Notes under the pieces: generated by a model
Databases searched by the model: none
What the model saw: only the letters and a program-made list of their open reading frames with translations
Told to the model about the DNA's origin: nothing
Part shown: one piece after another, positions 8,340 to 17,760 of the stretch
Layout: every line of letters begins with the position of its first letter
Position numbering within the stretch: position 1 is the stretch's first letter
Program-made: the position numbers and the translations under genes
Assembly (NCBI GenBank): GCA_900318085.1
Contig: ONJF01000005.1
Span: 38,243-102,242, forward strand
Reading direction: 5' to 3'
Source: an uncultured Bacteroidales bacterium
GTDB lineage: Bacteria > Bacteroidota > Bacteroidia > Bacteroidales > F082
Length of the DNA: 64,000 nucleotides

Positions 8340-10820
8340 ATGCATAAAATCTTCATCCCTATCTATAGGTATTTCAACCAGCACAAGGTCTTGATGTACC
8401 TGATTATGGTCATTTCGGCACTGGTCTTCCTCTTCTTTGGACTCAAACTCCATTTTGAGGAGGACATCACCAAACTGCTTCCCTCTTCGAGTGTCGAAAG
8501 TCAACTGGCATTCAGTTCCATCCAACTGAAAGACAAGATCTACATCCAGGTGACCTCTGCCGACGAGCGTCTTGAACCCGAAATACTGGCCGAACGCACC
8601 GATGAGTTCATTGGTCTTCTTTATGAGCGCGACTCTTCGAACCACTTTATTTCCAATGTGTTATACAACATGGAACCAGAAGTGGGCATCAACGCCTTGG
8701 ATTTCGTGCTCGAACATATCCCTTCTTTCATCGACACTTCGGCCTATCAGGACTTCGAAAAGGCCCTTGAACCTGAAGCCATCGAACGGCAGATGTGGGT
8801 CAACTACGAGCAGATGATGGAAGATGAGACAGGCGACATCACGCAAGCCATCATGTATGACCCGCTCAACTTGCGTGGTGTGGTGCTAGGCGACGTACTG
8901 CAAAGCGCTGCCAGCAACTTCAACCTCATCGACGGGCACCTCTTCTGTCCCGACAGCACCGTGGCCCTCGCCTACCTCGCCCCGGCTTTTAAGACCTTGG
9001 ATTCGTGGTCGGCAACGGAATTCAGCCGTATGCTCACGAAGGCTCAACAAGACTTCGAGACCATGCATCCTGATGTGAAAGTGTATGCTCATGGCGACCC
9101 CATGGGTAGTGTTTCGAACGCAAGTCGTATCCGCTCTGACTTGGCAGTGACTGTTGGCATCTCCTTGGTGCTCATCCTTATCCTGATGGGCTTGTGCTTC
9201 AGAAGCTTCTCATTCATCTGGAAACTGCTGTTGCCTATCCTCTATGGCACCCTCTTCTCATTGGCATGCATCTATTGGATCAGGGGTGAGATGTCGCTCA
9301 TGGCACTCGGTCTTGGCGCCATCGTCTTGGGTGTGGCCATCAGTTATAGCTTGCATGTCCTCATCCACCATTTCTTCGTCGGCGATGCCGAGAAGCTGCT
9401 CTTCGACGAGTCGACGCCCGTCTTCTTGGGATGCATCACCACCGTGGGTGCTTTCTGCAGCCTGCTCTTCACCGACAGCGACCTGCTCCGCGACTTCGGC
9501 CTGTTCGCTTCATTCGCCCTATTAGGCAGCACCCTGTTTTCTCTCATCTTCCTGCCGCATTTCCTGCCCAAGCGCAATGCCGATGCCGACAGCAAGACCT
9601 TCCGCCGCATCTCGCGCCTCAACAACCTGCCTTTCGACCGTAAGCCCTGGTTCTTGGCGCTGATCATGATCATCGTGGTAGTGGGCATCATCTTTGCCCC
9701 AAAAGTGAAATTCGACAGCGACCTGCGCAACCTCGACTATAACTCATCCTCCGAGGCTGCAGCCGAGAACCTATACAACGAAAAAAACAACGACGGTTTC
9801 TTCCACCTCTATTTCGCCACCGTCAGCACCGACATCGACGAAGCCTTGGAAGCCGACAAGTCGCTCATGGTCAAACTCGACTCACTTGCACAGGAAGGTG
9901 CGGTTCATAGCTACACCAACTTCATCCCCAAACTCTTCGTCACCCAATCCGACCAAGAGCAGCGTATCGCCAAGTGGAACGACTTCTGGACCGAGGAGCG
10001 AAAAGCCTATGCCATTGCCCAAGTGGACAAAGGTGCCCTTGAGTTCGGCCTCGACCCCATGATGTTCTATGACTTCAAGGACCTCCTTGACGCCGACTAT
10101 GAGGCCGCCTCGCTGATGGAAAGCGGCGTGGTGCCCGAGAACCTATTAGGCAACTTCATCGAATGCAACGCCGACAGCCAATATATGGTATTCACCGATG
10201 TCTCCATGAACTTCAACGAAAAAGACATCGCCACCGACGCCTTGGTCACCAACCCCAAGACCTTCGTCCTTGAGCCCTTCTACTATTGCAAGAGCATGGT
10301 GGAAGTCATCAACGACGACTTCAACATTGCCGTTTGGATCTCTTCGCTGTTTGTGCTGGTCATTCTGCTCATCTCGTTCCGCAACATCATCACGGCGCTG
10401 TTGGCATTTCTACCCATGGTGCTCAGCTGGTTCATGGTACAAGGCTACATGGCCCTGATTGGTTTGGAGTTCAACCTCATCAATATCATCATTTCGACCT
10501 TTATCTTCGGCGTGGGCGTCGACTACAGCATCTTCATAACCGAGGGACTGCTCAAGCAGGCGCGCACGGGCAACCGCGACGTGCTCACTTGGCACAAGGT
10601 GGCCATCTTCTTCTCGGCAGCCATCCTCGTCATCGTGGTATCGTCGCTGCTCTTCGCCGTACACCCCGCCATCCGTTCCATCGGTCTCAGCACCCTCATC
10701 GGAATGGCTTCAACCATCATGATATCGTATTCATTGCTACCATTTGCATTCTGGCAATTAATGAAGTGGCCATGGTACAAGAAGAGTGTGATGAAGAAGG
10801 CAAAAAAAGAAGAGCGCTAA
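8340..10820 (+). CDS. MMPL/RND-superfamily exporter
   Basis: The 826-residue inner-membrane protein has the duplicated MMPL/RND plan. TM1 (about residues 15-38) is followed by a large periplasmic loop with FEEDITKLLPSSS, then a bundle of about five helices (260-405, including GLGAIVLGVAISYSLHVLIHH). A second half repeats this: one helix near 435-460, a second periplasmic loop starting KFDSDLRNLDYNSS, and a final bundle (655-805, including FIFGVGVDYSIFITEGLL). The GVGVDY segment matches the proton-relay helix of MMPL proteins. Such proteins move lipids or hydrophobic molecules across or out of the inner membrane. It is close to a hotdog thioesterase and a LolA-like carrier, which suggests a lipid cargo. 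Its 3' end is part of a terminator stem. Confidence 0.9.
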   Translation: MHKIFIPIYRYFNQHKVLMYLIMVISALVFLFFGLKLHFEEDITKLLPSSSVESQLAFSSIQLKDKIYIQVTSADERLEPEILAERTDEFIGLLYERDSSNHFISNVLYNMEPEVGINALDFVLEHIPSFIDTSAYQDFEKALEPEAIERQMWVNYEQMMEDETGDITQAIMYDPLNLRGVVLGDVLQSAASNFNLIDGHLFCPDSTVALAYLAPAFKTLDSWSATEFSRMLTKAQQDFETMHPDVKVYAHGDPMGSVSNASRIRSDLAVTVGISLVLILILMGLCFRSFSFIWKLLLPILYGTLFSLACIYWIRGEMSLMALGLGAIVLGVAISYSLHVLIHHFFVGDAEKLLFDESTPVFLGCITTVGAFCSLLFTDSDLLRDFGLFASFALLGSTLFSLIFLPHFLPKRNADADSKTFRRISRLNNLPFDRKPWFLALIMIIVVVGIIFAPKVKFDSDLRNLDYNSSSEAAAENLYNEKNNDGFFHLYFATVSTDIDEALEADKSLMVKLDSLAQEGAVHSYTNFIPKLFVTQSDQEQRIAKWNDFWTEERKAYAIAQVDKGALEFGLDPMMFYDFKDLLDADYEAASLMESGVVPENLLGNFIECNADSQYMVFTDVSMNFNEKDIATDALVTNPKTFVLEPFYYCKSMVEVINDDFNIAVWISSLFVLVILLISFRNIITALLAFLPMVLSWFMVQGYMALIGLEFNLINIIISTFIFGVGVDYSIFITEGLLKQARTGNRDVLTWHKVAIFFSAAILVIVVSSLLFAVHPAIRSIGLSTLIGMASTIMISYSLLPFAFWQLMKWPWYKKSVMKKAKKEER

Positions 10821-10840
10821 AGTTTTAGCGCTCTTGCTTT
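10801..10840. terminator. Bidirectional terminator overlapping the MMPL gene 3' end
   Basis: A perfect 11-bp stem (AGAGCGCTAAA at 10811-10821, TTTAGCGCTCT at 10824-10834) has a GT loop. A-rich sequence lies to the left and T-rich sequence to the right, so it can serve both the MMPL gene and the convergent lipoprotein gene. The stop codon of the MMPL gene lies inside the stem. Confidence 0.85.
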
Positions 10841-10862
10841 TGTTGGAAACGATCGGCGAAGA

Positions 10863-11582
10863 TTAGTCGACGTTTTCTTCTCTCCACTTCTCCGCCATCT
10901 GATCTTCTATTTCCTCATTCTCAGTGCGTTTGGCCGCATATTCCTCATCGGTCGACGATACTGAAAGGGTGAAATCATGGGCCAAATCAGCACCTGCAAG
11001 CTTCATCAACTCCGTATGGACAGCAATTGTTCCATTTGCCTTGTCAAATTTGACGTCATCACAATCAGTAACATAATGCAATGTGTTGTCGAGGACGTTA
11101 ACGTAGAACAGAAGCGAGGTTTCCATTTCATACGAACATTCGGTATGGATCAACATAAACAAACGGTCGCCAATAAGCTCTGAGTTTCTGTAATCCAAAT
11201 TAAAACAAGTGATAGCGCTTGTAAGGTCGTCTTCACTTTCAACAATTTCACCAAATGCAATGAAATCACTTATCTTCTCCTCTTCGGGCAGGAGGGCTTT
11301 AGTGTCGTTCGTTGCATAATCATGCATCATGATGTTGTTGATGGGATTGACGCCTTCGAAATCCTGATTAGGTTCAAGATAGAACACCTTCTGCACGATG
11401 GTATCCATTCTCTCGGCAATGACTTTGTTGCTCGGGTCCAAGGTTGCCTTGAATTCGGTGGCTTTTTTCTCGAATTGAGCCATTTTGTTCTCAACAGAAT
11501 TGTTAGAAGTGTTGGTATCACATGCTGTCATCATAGCCACGGCACACAGCATTAAGGCCGTCATTTTCAATGCTTTTTTCAT
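10863..11582 (-). CDS. Uncharacterised lipoprotein
   Basis: The 239-residue protein has a lipoprotein signal (MKKALKMTALMLCAVAMM, lipobox MTAC). A hydrophilic acidic domain with no family I recognise follows. A charged segment near the N-terminus (NKMAQFEKKATEFKATLD) looks helical and the C-terminus is very acidic (ENEEIEDQMAEKWREENVD). I chose the ATG at 11582 because the lipoprotein signal starts there and the -7 element at 11616-11624 lies upstream of it; a longer frame extends to 11690 but would start before the promoter. It is likely periplasm-facing and attached to a membrane. Confidence 0.8.
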   Translation of the reverse strand: MKKALKMTALMLCAVAMMTACDTNTSNNSVENKMAQFEKKATEFKATLDPSNKVIAERMDTIVQKVFYLEPNQDFEGVNPINNIMMHDYATNDTKALLPEEEKISDFIAFGEIVESEDDLTSAITCFNLDYRNSELIGDRLFMLIHTECSYEMETSLLFYVNVLDNTLHYVTDCDDVKFDKANGTIAVHTELMKLAGADLAHDFTLSVSSTDEEYAAKRTENEEIEDQMAEKWREENVD

Positions 11583-11615
11583 AGTTGTAAGGGTTATTGT
11601 TGTCGATTTGTTATT

Positions 11616-11624
11616 GCAAAAATA
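11616..11624 (-). promoter_or_regulatory. -7 element for the lipoprotein gene
   Basis: TATTTTTGC on the minus strand, 33 bases before the start at 11582, with a TTG-type -33 candidate 19 bases further upstream. Confidence 0.55.
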
Positions 11625-11702
11625 CAACACTATTTGAAACAAACAATGATTTGGACATAGATTTATGTAGTGTTCAAATTCAAATCGCATCGGAAAAACG
11701 AG

Positions 11703-11711
11703 TATTTTTGC
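11703..11711 (+). promoter_or_regulatory. -7 element for the LolA-like gene
   Basis: TATTTTTGC on the plus strand, 60 bases before the ATG at 11772, in the divergent spacer shared with the lipoprotein gene. Confidence 0.55.
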
Positions 11712-11771
11712 ACGGTTTTTGTAAATGAAGAACGACGCTAAAGTAAACCAATTAAGACAGTCCTAAAAAAA

Positions 11772-12296
11772 ATGAAGCACATTACACTGATTATCATCGC
11801 AGTACTTTTTTCAGTCACCGCATTTGCTCAACAAACCTTCGACAACGATTTCACCCAAACCAAAGTGATGAAATTGTCGGGCAAGACCATCAACAAAGCC
11901 GGTCATATCGTCTTCGACGGCAAAGACCAACTCATAATGACCTACACCGAACCGTCAGGTGATTCCTTCATCATCGACGGCAACAAGGTGAAGATCAACA
12001 TGGACGGCAAGAAAGCCGACCTTGACGCCAATAAGGCGAAGATGGTCAAAGTGCAACGCTCCACCCTGCTCAATTGTCTCTCGGGCAATTGGGAACAGGC
12101 GGCAACAGACAACAATGCCGAGTTGACCATATCGGAAGAGAAAGGTCTGAAAACCATCGCCATTGTGGCCAAGGGTAAGGTGCCCAAAGGCGGCTACAAA
12201 TCCGTAATAGTGACCTGCCGCGCCTCCGATGGCCACATGGTCAAAATGGAGTTGGAAGAAGCCATAGGCATCATCAATACCTACGAAATCAAATAA
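11772..12296 (+). CDS. LolA-like outer membrane lipoprotein carrier protein
   Basis: The 174-residue periplasmic protein has a clear signal peptide (MKHITLIIIAVLFSVTAFAQ). The mature part follows the LolA pattern: FTQTKVMKLSGKTINKAGHI near the N-terminus, then a YTEPSGD segment (equivalent of the Y-x-P turn) and FIIDGNKVKI. The usual LolA role is to carry lipoproteins across the periplasm. LolA-like proteins next to MMPL exporters in other Bacteroidota clusters may carry other lipids. The MMPL exporter is about 1 kb upstream on the same strand, with an opposite-strand lipoprotein between. The gene converges on the GH3 fusion gene with an 11-base spacer. Confidence 0.78.
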   Translation: MKHITLIIIAVLFSVTAFAQQTFDNDFTQTKVMKLSGKTINKAGHIVFDGKDQLIMTYTEPSGDSFIIDGNKVKINMDGKKADLDANKAKMVKVQRSTLLNCLSGNWEQAATDNNAELTISEEKGLKTIAIVAKGKVPKGGYKSVIVTCRASDGHMVKMELEEAIGIINTYEIK

Positions 12297-12307
12297 CTGT
12301 ACTATCC

Positions 12308-15301
12308 TTATTCGGGAATCGGATAAGCTTCGTAAAGGATGTCGTGCAACGCTGTCCTGGTACCTTGACGCACCAATTTGTTGGGGTCGGTGTCGGGATG
12401 GACGCGGTTCGACAAGAAGATGATGAGCAGCTTATTCGCCGGGTCGGCCCAGACAAAGGTGCCCGTGAAACCCGTATGACCATACCCTCTCATTGAGCCC
12501 GACTTGGAAGCCGTGCTGGAACCCTTCTTATCGATAGGCAGTTTGTCGAATCCAATGCCTCTACGGTTGTTGTTACTCGAAGCGAACGGTGCCTTGGTGA
12601 AATAACGCACCGTTTCAGGCTTCAGGTACTGCACGCCTTGATAGGTGCCTTCATCGAGAAACATCTGCATGATGGCCGCCAAGTCGTGGGCGTTGGCAAA
12701 AAGGCCTGCATGACCTGCCATACCTCCCATCATGGCAGCAGCTTGATCGTGCACATCACCCCAGACGAGTTGCATGCGGAAGATGGTGTCGTTCTCCGTC
12801 GGGGCAATCTGGTCGCGAGTGAAGTGGTTCAAAGGCTGGTAGCAGATGTGCGAAAGGTTCATTGGCATGTAGAACTTCTCGTTCAGATAGTCTTCAATGC
12901 CCTGGTTGGTCAGTTGTTTGACAATCTTTGGGATATAATAGAAGCCCATATCGCTGTACAAGTATTTCTTCTTCCCCAAAGGTGTCTTGGCCACGGAGTC
13001 GAAGATACGGTCGGCATAATCGTTGACAAGGTACAGGTTCTCCGCCACCCTGACATTATGACTCTCGTCCATCTCCTCACTATAAAACTCGGCCATGGGG
13101 CCGTTTTCATCGATTGTCACCTTATAGAAGGGCACCCAAGCCTTCAGTCCGGCTTGGTGAGTCATGATGTCGATGAGCTTCAACTTGCCATGAGCCTTAC
13201 CTTTCAGGTAGGGAAAGAAATCAGCTAATGTCTTGTTTAAGTCAATCATGCCATCGTCATACAACTTCATCACGGCCAGCGTGGAAGCGAAAATTTTAGT
13301 GCAGGAGGCGATGTCGTAGAGGTCGTTGGGTTGCACCCTGTGACCGCCTCCATAAGTGAAATAACCGAAGCATTTGTCATACACCACTTGTCCGTCTTTC
13401 ATTGCCACGATTTGGCAACCTGGATAGGCACCATGACGGATACCCGCCTTGGCCACAGAGTCCAAACGATGCACATAGGTCTCATCCAATTCCACCGACA
13501 CATTTTGCTCCAAACTCTTCGCGGAGCTGGTGTCCATACCCGTTGCAGGAGTTGCCGGGCTGATCGACTTGGAAGGCATCTCTTTCGATGGCAATATGTG
13601 TACTTTTTTCTCGGGTGCGCCAACGACGATACCATCGCCGCAATTGAACTTATTGACAGAGACCGGCAAGGTGCCATGAGGATCCAACTCGCCAGAGAGC
13701 AGCTTCACAACGGCGTTGACGGCCGGCACCTCATCCTGATAGCCCACCACCAAGCCTTTCACGCTGTTGTTGATACGGAACATATCCAAGGCATAAGGAC
13801 AAGCAAATAGATTGAGGATCACATCGTTCTGGGCGACAAGGCGGTTGAAGAATTTCACCGTCTCATCATTGATGCCGTAGTTCTTATTGGCAAACATCGT
13901 TGTCTTCTCAATGCTAACCACCACCAGATCATAGCTCTCCAACTCCTTGAGCCAAGCCGCCGACTTGGTCGCGATCTCGTCTTTCTTCACCACAAATGAT
14001 TTGGTGCTATAGCCGCGCTCAATCAGGCCGTTGTTCACATCGTTTTTCGTGTTCCCAATGGTGACCACAGCGATTTTCTTGTTGTTGACCAGAGGAATCA
14101 CATTACCCTCGTTGCGTAGCATCGTGATGGCTTCATCATACAACTGCTGGCGCAACTCGGTGTAAGCCTCCTTTTTCAGATCGGTCATTAGGTTTTCTGT
14201 CGAAACAGCCTTGTATTTGTTAAGGCCAGCGCGGTATTTGTATCGAAGAATCTTCTTACAGCTCTCCTCCACTCGGGCTTCCACCTCGGAATCGCGTTCT
14301 GCTGCCGCCTTGATGGTCTTAATGGCAAAAGGAACATCAAGAGGCAGGATCAACACATCATTGCCCGCCATGAAAGAGACATAAGGCACGCTGTCTTGAC
14401 GCACCTTCTCCGACACACCCTTCATATCAAGGCCGTCGGTGAAGATAAGGCCTTCAAAGCCCATCTCTTCTTTCAGCAGGTCGGTGACTACACCATGCGA
14501 CAACGACGAGGAGGTGTTCTTCACCTTCTCAATGGCAGGAAAATAGAGATGACCGACCATGGCTCCATTCACTCCATTTTCTATCATGTAACGGAAAGGT
14601 GCCAGCTCGATGTCACGCACCTCTTCCATCGTACGCGTCACGGTGGGAAGGGTCAGATGTGAGTCAGTCGAAGTGTTGCCATGCCCTGGGAAATGTTTCA
14701 TCGTTGTGGTCAAACCTTTGCTTTGCATGCCCAATGCATAAGCCGTGGCCTTCTCACCCACCGTCTGAGGGTTCTCGCCAAAGCTACGCATACCAATGAT
14801 GGGATTGGCCGCATTCGAATTGACATCGGCCACCGGCGCGAAGTTGACATGTATGCCCATACGCTGGCATTGTTCAGCCACTTGTTGGCCCATCTCATAA
14901 ATCAACTCGTCATCGCTAATAGCACCCAAAGTCATCTGATAGGGATAAGACAGTGTCTTGTTCACACGCATACCCAAGCCCCATTCGGCATCGATGCTGA
15001 CCATAAGAGGAGTTTGCGCCATGGCTTGCCATTCGTTGGTCTGCTTCACCTGCGCCTCGGCATCGGCACGGAAGAAACACACGCCACCAATGTTATATTT
15101 CTTGATATACTTGGCCACATTGGCGTCGAAAGGTTTGTCAGGATTGTTGGCACGCATGCAAATGAGTTGTGCCACACGCTGCTCCAAAGTTAGACTGTTG
15201 TAGACGGAATCAACCCAACGCGACTCCGCATCCTGGGCAAGGCATTGGCCAGCAGAAAAAGCCAGCGCAATGAGACCTAAAACATACTTCTTGATATTCA
15301 T
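12308..15301 (-). CDS. GH3 beta-N-acetylhexosaminidase-like / serine beta-lactamase-like fusion
   Basis: The 997-residue exported protein (signal peptide ending GQCLAQ) joins two enzymes. Residues about 30-370 are a GH3 barrel with the NagZ signature KHFPGHG (202-208) followed by an NTSTDSH loop carrying the Asp/His dyad typical of NagZ-type enzymes. A GH3 C-terminal-like domain spans about 400-580. Residues about 620-990 are a class C beta-lactamase/penicillin-binding-like serine hydrolase with SxxK at Ser666-Lys669 (SCTK), a YSD element in YLYSDMGF, and HTG in GYGHTGFTG. A role in trimming peptidoglycan muropeptides in the periplasm is inferred from the family. It is the last gene of a leftward run of six closely spaced genes. 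Confidence 0.9.
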   Translation of the reverse strand: MNIKKYVLGLIALAFSAGQCLAQDAESRWVDSVYNSLTLEQRVAQLICMRANNPDKPFDANVAKYIKKYNIGGVCFFRADAEAQVKQTNEWQAMAQTPLMVSIDAEWGLGMRVNKTLSYPYQMTLGAISDDELIYEMGQQVAEQCQRMGIHVNFAPVADVNSNAANPIIGMRSFGENPQTVGEKATAYALGMQSKGLTTTMKHFPGHGNTSTDSHLTLPTVTRTMEEVRDIELAPFRYMIENGVNGAMVGHLYFPAIEKVKNTSSSLSHGVVTDLLKEEMGFEGLIFTDGLDMKGVSEKVRQDSVPYVSFMAGNDVLILPLDVPFAIKTIKAAAERDSEVEARVEESCKKILRYKYRAGLNKYKAVSTENLMTDLKKEAYTELRQQLYDEAITMLRNEGNVIPLVNNKKIAVVTIGNTKNDVNNGLIERGYSTKSFVVKKDEIATKSAAWLKELESYDLVVVSIEKTTMFANKNYGINDETVKFFNRLVAQNDVILNLFACPYALDMFRINNSVKGLVVGYQDEVPAVNAVVKLLSGELDPHGTLPVSVNKFNCGDGIVVGAPEKKVHILPSKEMPSKSISPATPATGMDTSSAKSLEQNVSVELDETYVHRLDSVAKAGIRHGAYPGCQIVAMKDGQVVYDKCFGYFTYGGGHRVQPNDLYDIASCTKIFASTLAVMKLYDDGMIDLNKTLADFFPYLKGKAHGKLKLIDIMTHQAGLKAWVPFYKVTIDENGPMAEFYSEEMDESHNVRVAENLYLVNDYADRIFDSVAKTPLGKKKYLYSDMGFYYIPKIVKQLTNQGIEDYLNEKFYMPMNLSHICYQPLNHFTRDQIAPTENDTIFRMQLVWGDVHDQAAAMMGGMAGHAGLFANAHDLAAIMQMFLDEGTYQGVQYLKPETVRYFTKAPFASSNNNRRGIGFDKLPIDKKGSSTASKSGSMRGYGHTGFTGTFVWADPANKLLIIFLSNRVHPDTDPNKLVRQGTRTALHDILYEAYPIPE

Positions 15302-15316
15302 ATAATTAAATTATTT

Positions 15317-16159
15317 TCAATATGATAAATTATTTAACTTCAACCAATCCTTTAATTCATACCAATCGTAAGGCTTGCATACGATGGTTTTGTTTTCGTC
15401 CAACACAAACACCGTAGGTGTCGAGGTGATATGGTAATCCAGAAAGGCTTTACTCTCCCAACGCAAATCATCATAGAAATGGTATCCCGTCAGATGCATT
15501 TTTTTAACTTGCTTCGCGACATCCTCATTGTCATCAGCCAAAGCAAAGGTTACCAGCTCAAAATCCGACTTCAAGTCCAAGTGTTTACGGATTTGAGTCA
15601 AAAAATCATGGCAATATTCACAATCCGTCGACCAAAAGACCACAATAATATGTTGGGCATCAGACTCATAGAGATTATAGTTCTTATTATCAATGGTAGT
15701 GCCCGAATAATTCGGAGCCACAACGCCCACCCTGACCTTTTGGTAAGGTTCCGTTATCGAATCCAAGCGCATCCCTTGTTCTTTAGTAATCTCACCCTCA
15801 AAGATTTGAGGATAGTTCAGGAGATAATCCGTCACCGCATCACGGCCCATCTTGGCATAGCCATTCAAGGCAAAACCCAGCACATATTCATACATCTTCA
15901 TTTGGATTTTGGCTTTGCCCAAAAGAACACCTAAACCCTTTATTGAAAGGCTGTCGAACCGTTGCTCGTCACCATCGGTGAATGAAAAGAAAAACTCAAC
16001 CATCTTGTCATCCAACACCTTCGAGCCAATCAAGGTCGTGTCAGCGAAATCCACACCGTCCCAATAGGACGACATTGCATCGTTTTGCGCTTTAGCTTGA
16101 AAGGCTGGAAGCGCAATTGTCAATAGCAATACGATGTAGATTATTCTTTTCATATTCAA
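15317..16159 (-). CDS. Thioredoxin-like thiol-disulfide protein with DUF5106-like N-terminal domain
   Basis: The 280-residue exported protein (signal peptide to about residue 25, QAKA/QND) has an N-terminal helical region (about 30-140) resembling the DUF5106 part found in Bacteroidota thioredoxin-like proteins. A thioredoxin fold of the TlpA/AhpC type follows (about 148-278). The redox motif is C180-E-Y-C183 in a FWSTDCEYCHDF setting, and a cis-Pro loop STPTVFVLDE is present. It probably reduces or exchanges disulfides in the periplasm. Translation may start at 16159 (MNMKR) or 16153 (MKR). It lies 17 bases after rnhB and 15 bases before the GH3 fusion. Confidence 0.85.
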   Translation of the reverse strand: MNMKRIIYIVLLLTIALPAFQAKAQNDAMSSYWDGVDFADTTLIGSKVLDDKMVEFFFSFTDGDEQRFDSLSIKGLGVLLGKAKIQMKMYEYVLGFALNGYAKMGRDAVTDYLLNYPQIFEGEITKEQGMRLDSITEPYQKVRVGVVAPNYSGTTIDNKNYNLYESDAQHIIVVFWSTDCEYCHDFLTQIRKHLDLKSDFELVTFALADDNEDVAKQVKKMHLTGYHFYDDLRWESKAFLDYHITSTPTVFVLDENKTIVCKPYDWYELKDWLKLNNLSY

Positions 16160-16176
16160 TATATTGTTCTACCTCA

Positions 16177-16773
16177 TCAAAAGTCCAACTTTAATTGAAT
16201 CGCCATGTTGAAAGTCATGCGATGCAAGGGAGTGGTGCCATAATCGGCAATGGCTTGCTTATGCTCTGGGGTTGGATAACCCTTGTTCTTTTTCCAATTG
16301 TAAACGGGATATTGCTTGTCGTATTGTACCATCATCATATCTCTTGTGGTCTTGGCCAGAATGGAAGCCGCAGCAATGGCTTGGTATTTGGCATCACCAC
16401 CCACAACACACACATGCTTTATTTTCTTGTATGGGTTGAACCTATTGCCATCAATCAGCAACAATTCAGGCTCGATCGTCAATTGGTCCAAAGCCCTATG
16501 CATGGCAAGAAATGAAGCGTTTAGAATATTAATCTCGTCGATTTCCTGTGCCGTGACGACACCTATGCCATAAGTCAGAGCCTCATGCATTACCAACTCG
16601 CGAAGTTGCATGCGCTTTTTCTCTGTAAGTTGCTTTGAATCATTAAGTTCTGGATAGTCGCAGTCTTTTTTCAAGATCACCGCAGCAGCCACTACGGGAC
16701 CGGCGAGACAGCCACGGCCCGCTTCATCGCATCCAGCCTCTATCATGTCAGAATAATGCGAAAGCAAAGCCAT
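16177..16773 (-). CDS. rnhB: Ribonuclease HII
   Basis: The 198-residue cytoplasmic enzyme cleaves the RNA strand of RNA-DNA hybrids and removes misincorporated ribonucleotides. The family signature [19 protein letters not shown] (catalytic Asp16 and Glu17) is clear. It is followed by an LLIDGNR motif with the next catalytic Asp and a conserved [11 protein letters not shown] block. Length is normal. It starts 3 bases after the upstream membrane-protein gene and is part of the same leftward operon. Confidence 0.97.
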   Translation of the reverse strand: MALLSHYSDMIEAGCDEAGRGCLAGPVVAAAVILKKDCDYPELNDSKQLTEKKRMQLRELVMHEALTYGIGVVTAQEIDEINILNASFLAMHRALDQLTIEPELLLIDGNRFNPYKKIKHVCVVGGDAKYQAIAAASILAKTTRDMMMVQYDKQYPVYNWKKNKGYPTPEHKQAIADYGTTPLHRMTFNMAIQLKLDF

Positions 16774-16776
16774 GGT

Positions 16777-17760
16777 CTACAGGGTTTTGAAATAGTAATG
16801 ATTGACAAAGACCAAAATAAGAAACAGGGTTAGTAACAAGTTGGCCCATCCCGTATTGCCCATATAGGAGAAGGCGTAGGCGAAAAGGACGGAAAGCACA
16901 AGGAAGAGCAGGCCATGCATCAACGGGTTGCCACCGATGAACAACAAAAAGACCGCAAATACAAGCATGACAACCATCATGGAGATTTTAGTGCGCACGG
17001 CAACCGACTTCTCCAAATTGGCCTTGTTACCGCCAAAAAGCAAAAACACCGCTGACAGTATCAGCAGCGACAACAATATGATTATCTTGTAGTTGAATCC
17101 TGCAACCGTCAGATGGAACGAGACAAAATAACCGAGGTATTCCTGCCCCACCGTTTTAAGGTTACCAAAGAGAAACACGCCTACAAAATAGAGGAAATAC
17201 ACCGCCAGAAAGCCCAAAAGAGGAATCAATGCCAAGCGGAACGAGCCTTTCCTGGCCATTGGAAGCACTATTATCGCCCATACAACCAGCAGGATAGCAG
17301 GGAAATAGCACATCGATGCCAAAGCGATGAGCAGACCGGCATTCAGAAGACTCATCTCCGGGTTAGGCGAGAGATGGACCTCAAAGAACGCCTTTAGCAT
17401 CAACACAATGAACAAAGTCGCCAAGGCGAACGGATAAAACTGGGTCTGGGTGCAGGTGAGGCTCATCAACAGCACAAAGACAAACGCAGCCATGGTCCCG
17501 ACCTTGCCCGTGATTTGGTTGTTGATAAGTACCGCATTGAACAGCAAGGCTTCAAGCACAATCAAGAGAAATGCAAAAGCGTATTGGGCGATAACAGAAA
17601 AACCAAGCAAGCGGTTGACAAGATTGAAAAGCGGCGTGACAGGCGACTCCAATCCCGTTATTGCTTGTCCCGAGAGGAACGCAGGAATCCACAGGGCGAT
17701 GGCCATTAAAGCAATCACCACATACTGGATGGCATAACTCTGTCTGAAAAACTTGATCAT
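16777..17760 (-). CDS. Multi-pass membrane protein (possibly DUF6427-type)
   Basis: The 327-residue protein is almost entirely hydrophobic, with about ten predicted membrane segments and a short charged N-terminus (MIKFFRQS). There are no enzymatic motifs that I recognise. Its start overlaps the purD stop by four bases (ATGA), which implies translational coupling. From memory, Bacteroidota genomes carry a membrane protein called DUF6427 near purD, and this gene fits that description. The assignment is by context and not by a motif. Confidence 0.75.
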   Translation of the reverse strand: MIKFFRQSYAIQYVVIALMAIALWIPAFLSGQAITGLESPVTPLFNLVNRLLGFSVIAQYAFAFLLIVLEALLFNAVLINNQITGKVGTMAAFVFVLLMSLTCTQTQFYPFALATLFIVLMLKAFFEVHLSPNPEMSLLNAGLLIALASMCYFPAILLVVWAIIVLPMARKGSFRLALIPLLGFLAVYFLYFVGVFLFGNLKTVGQEYLGYFVSFHLTVAGFNYKIIILLSLLILSAVFLLFGGNKANLEKSVAVRTKISMMVVMLVFAVFLLFIGGNPLMHGLLFLVLSVLFAYAFSYMGNTGWANLLLTLFLILVFVNHYYFKTL

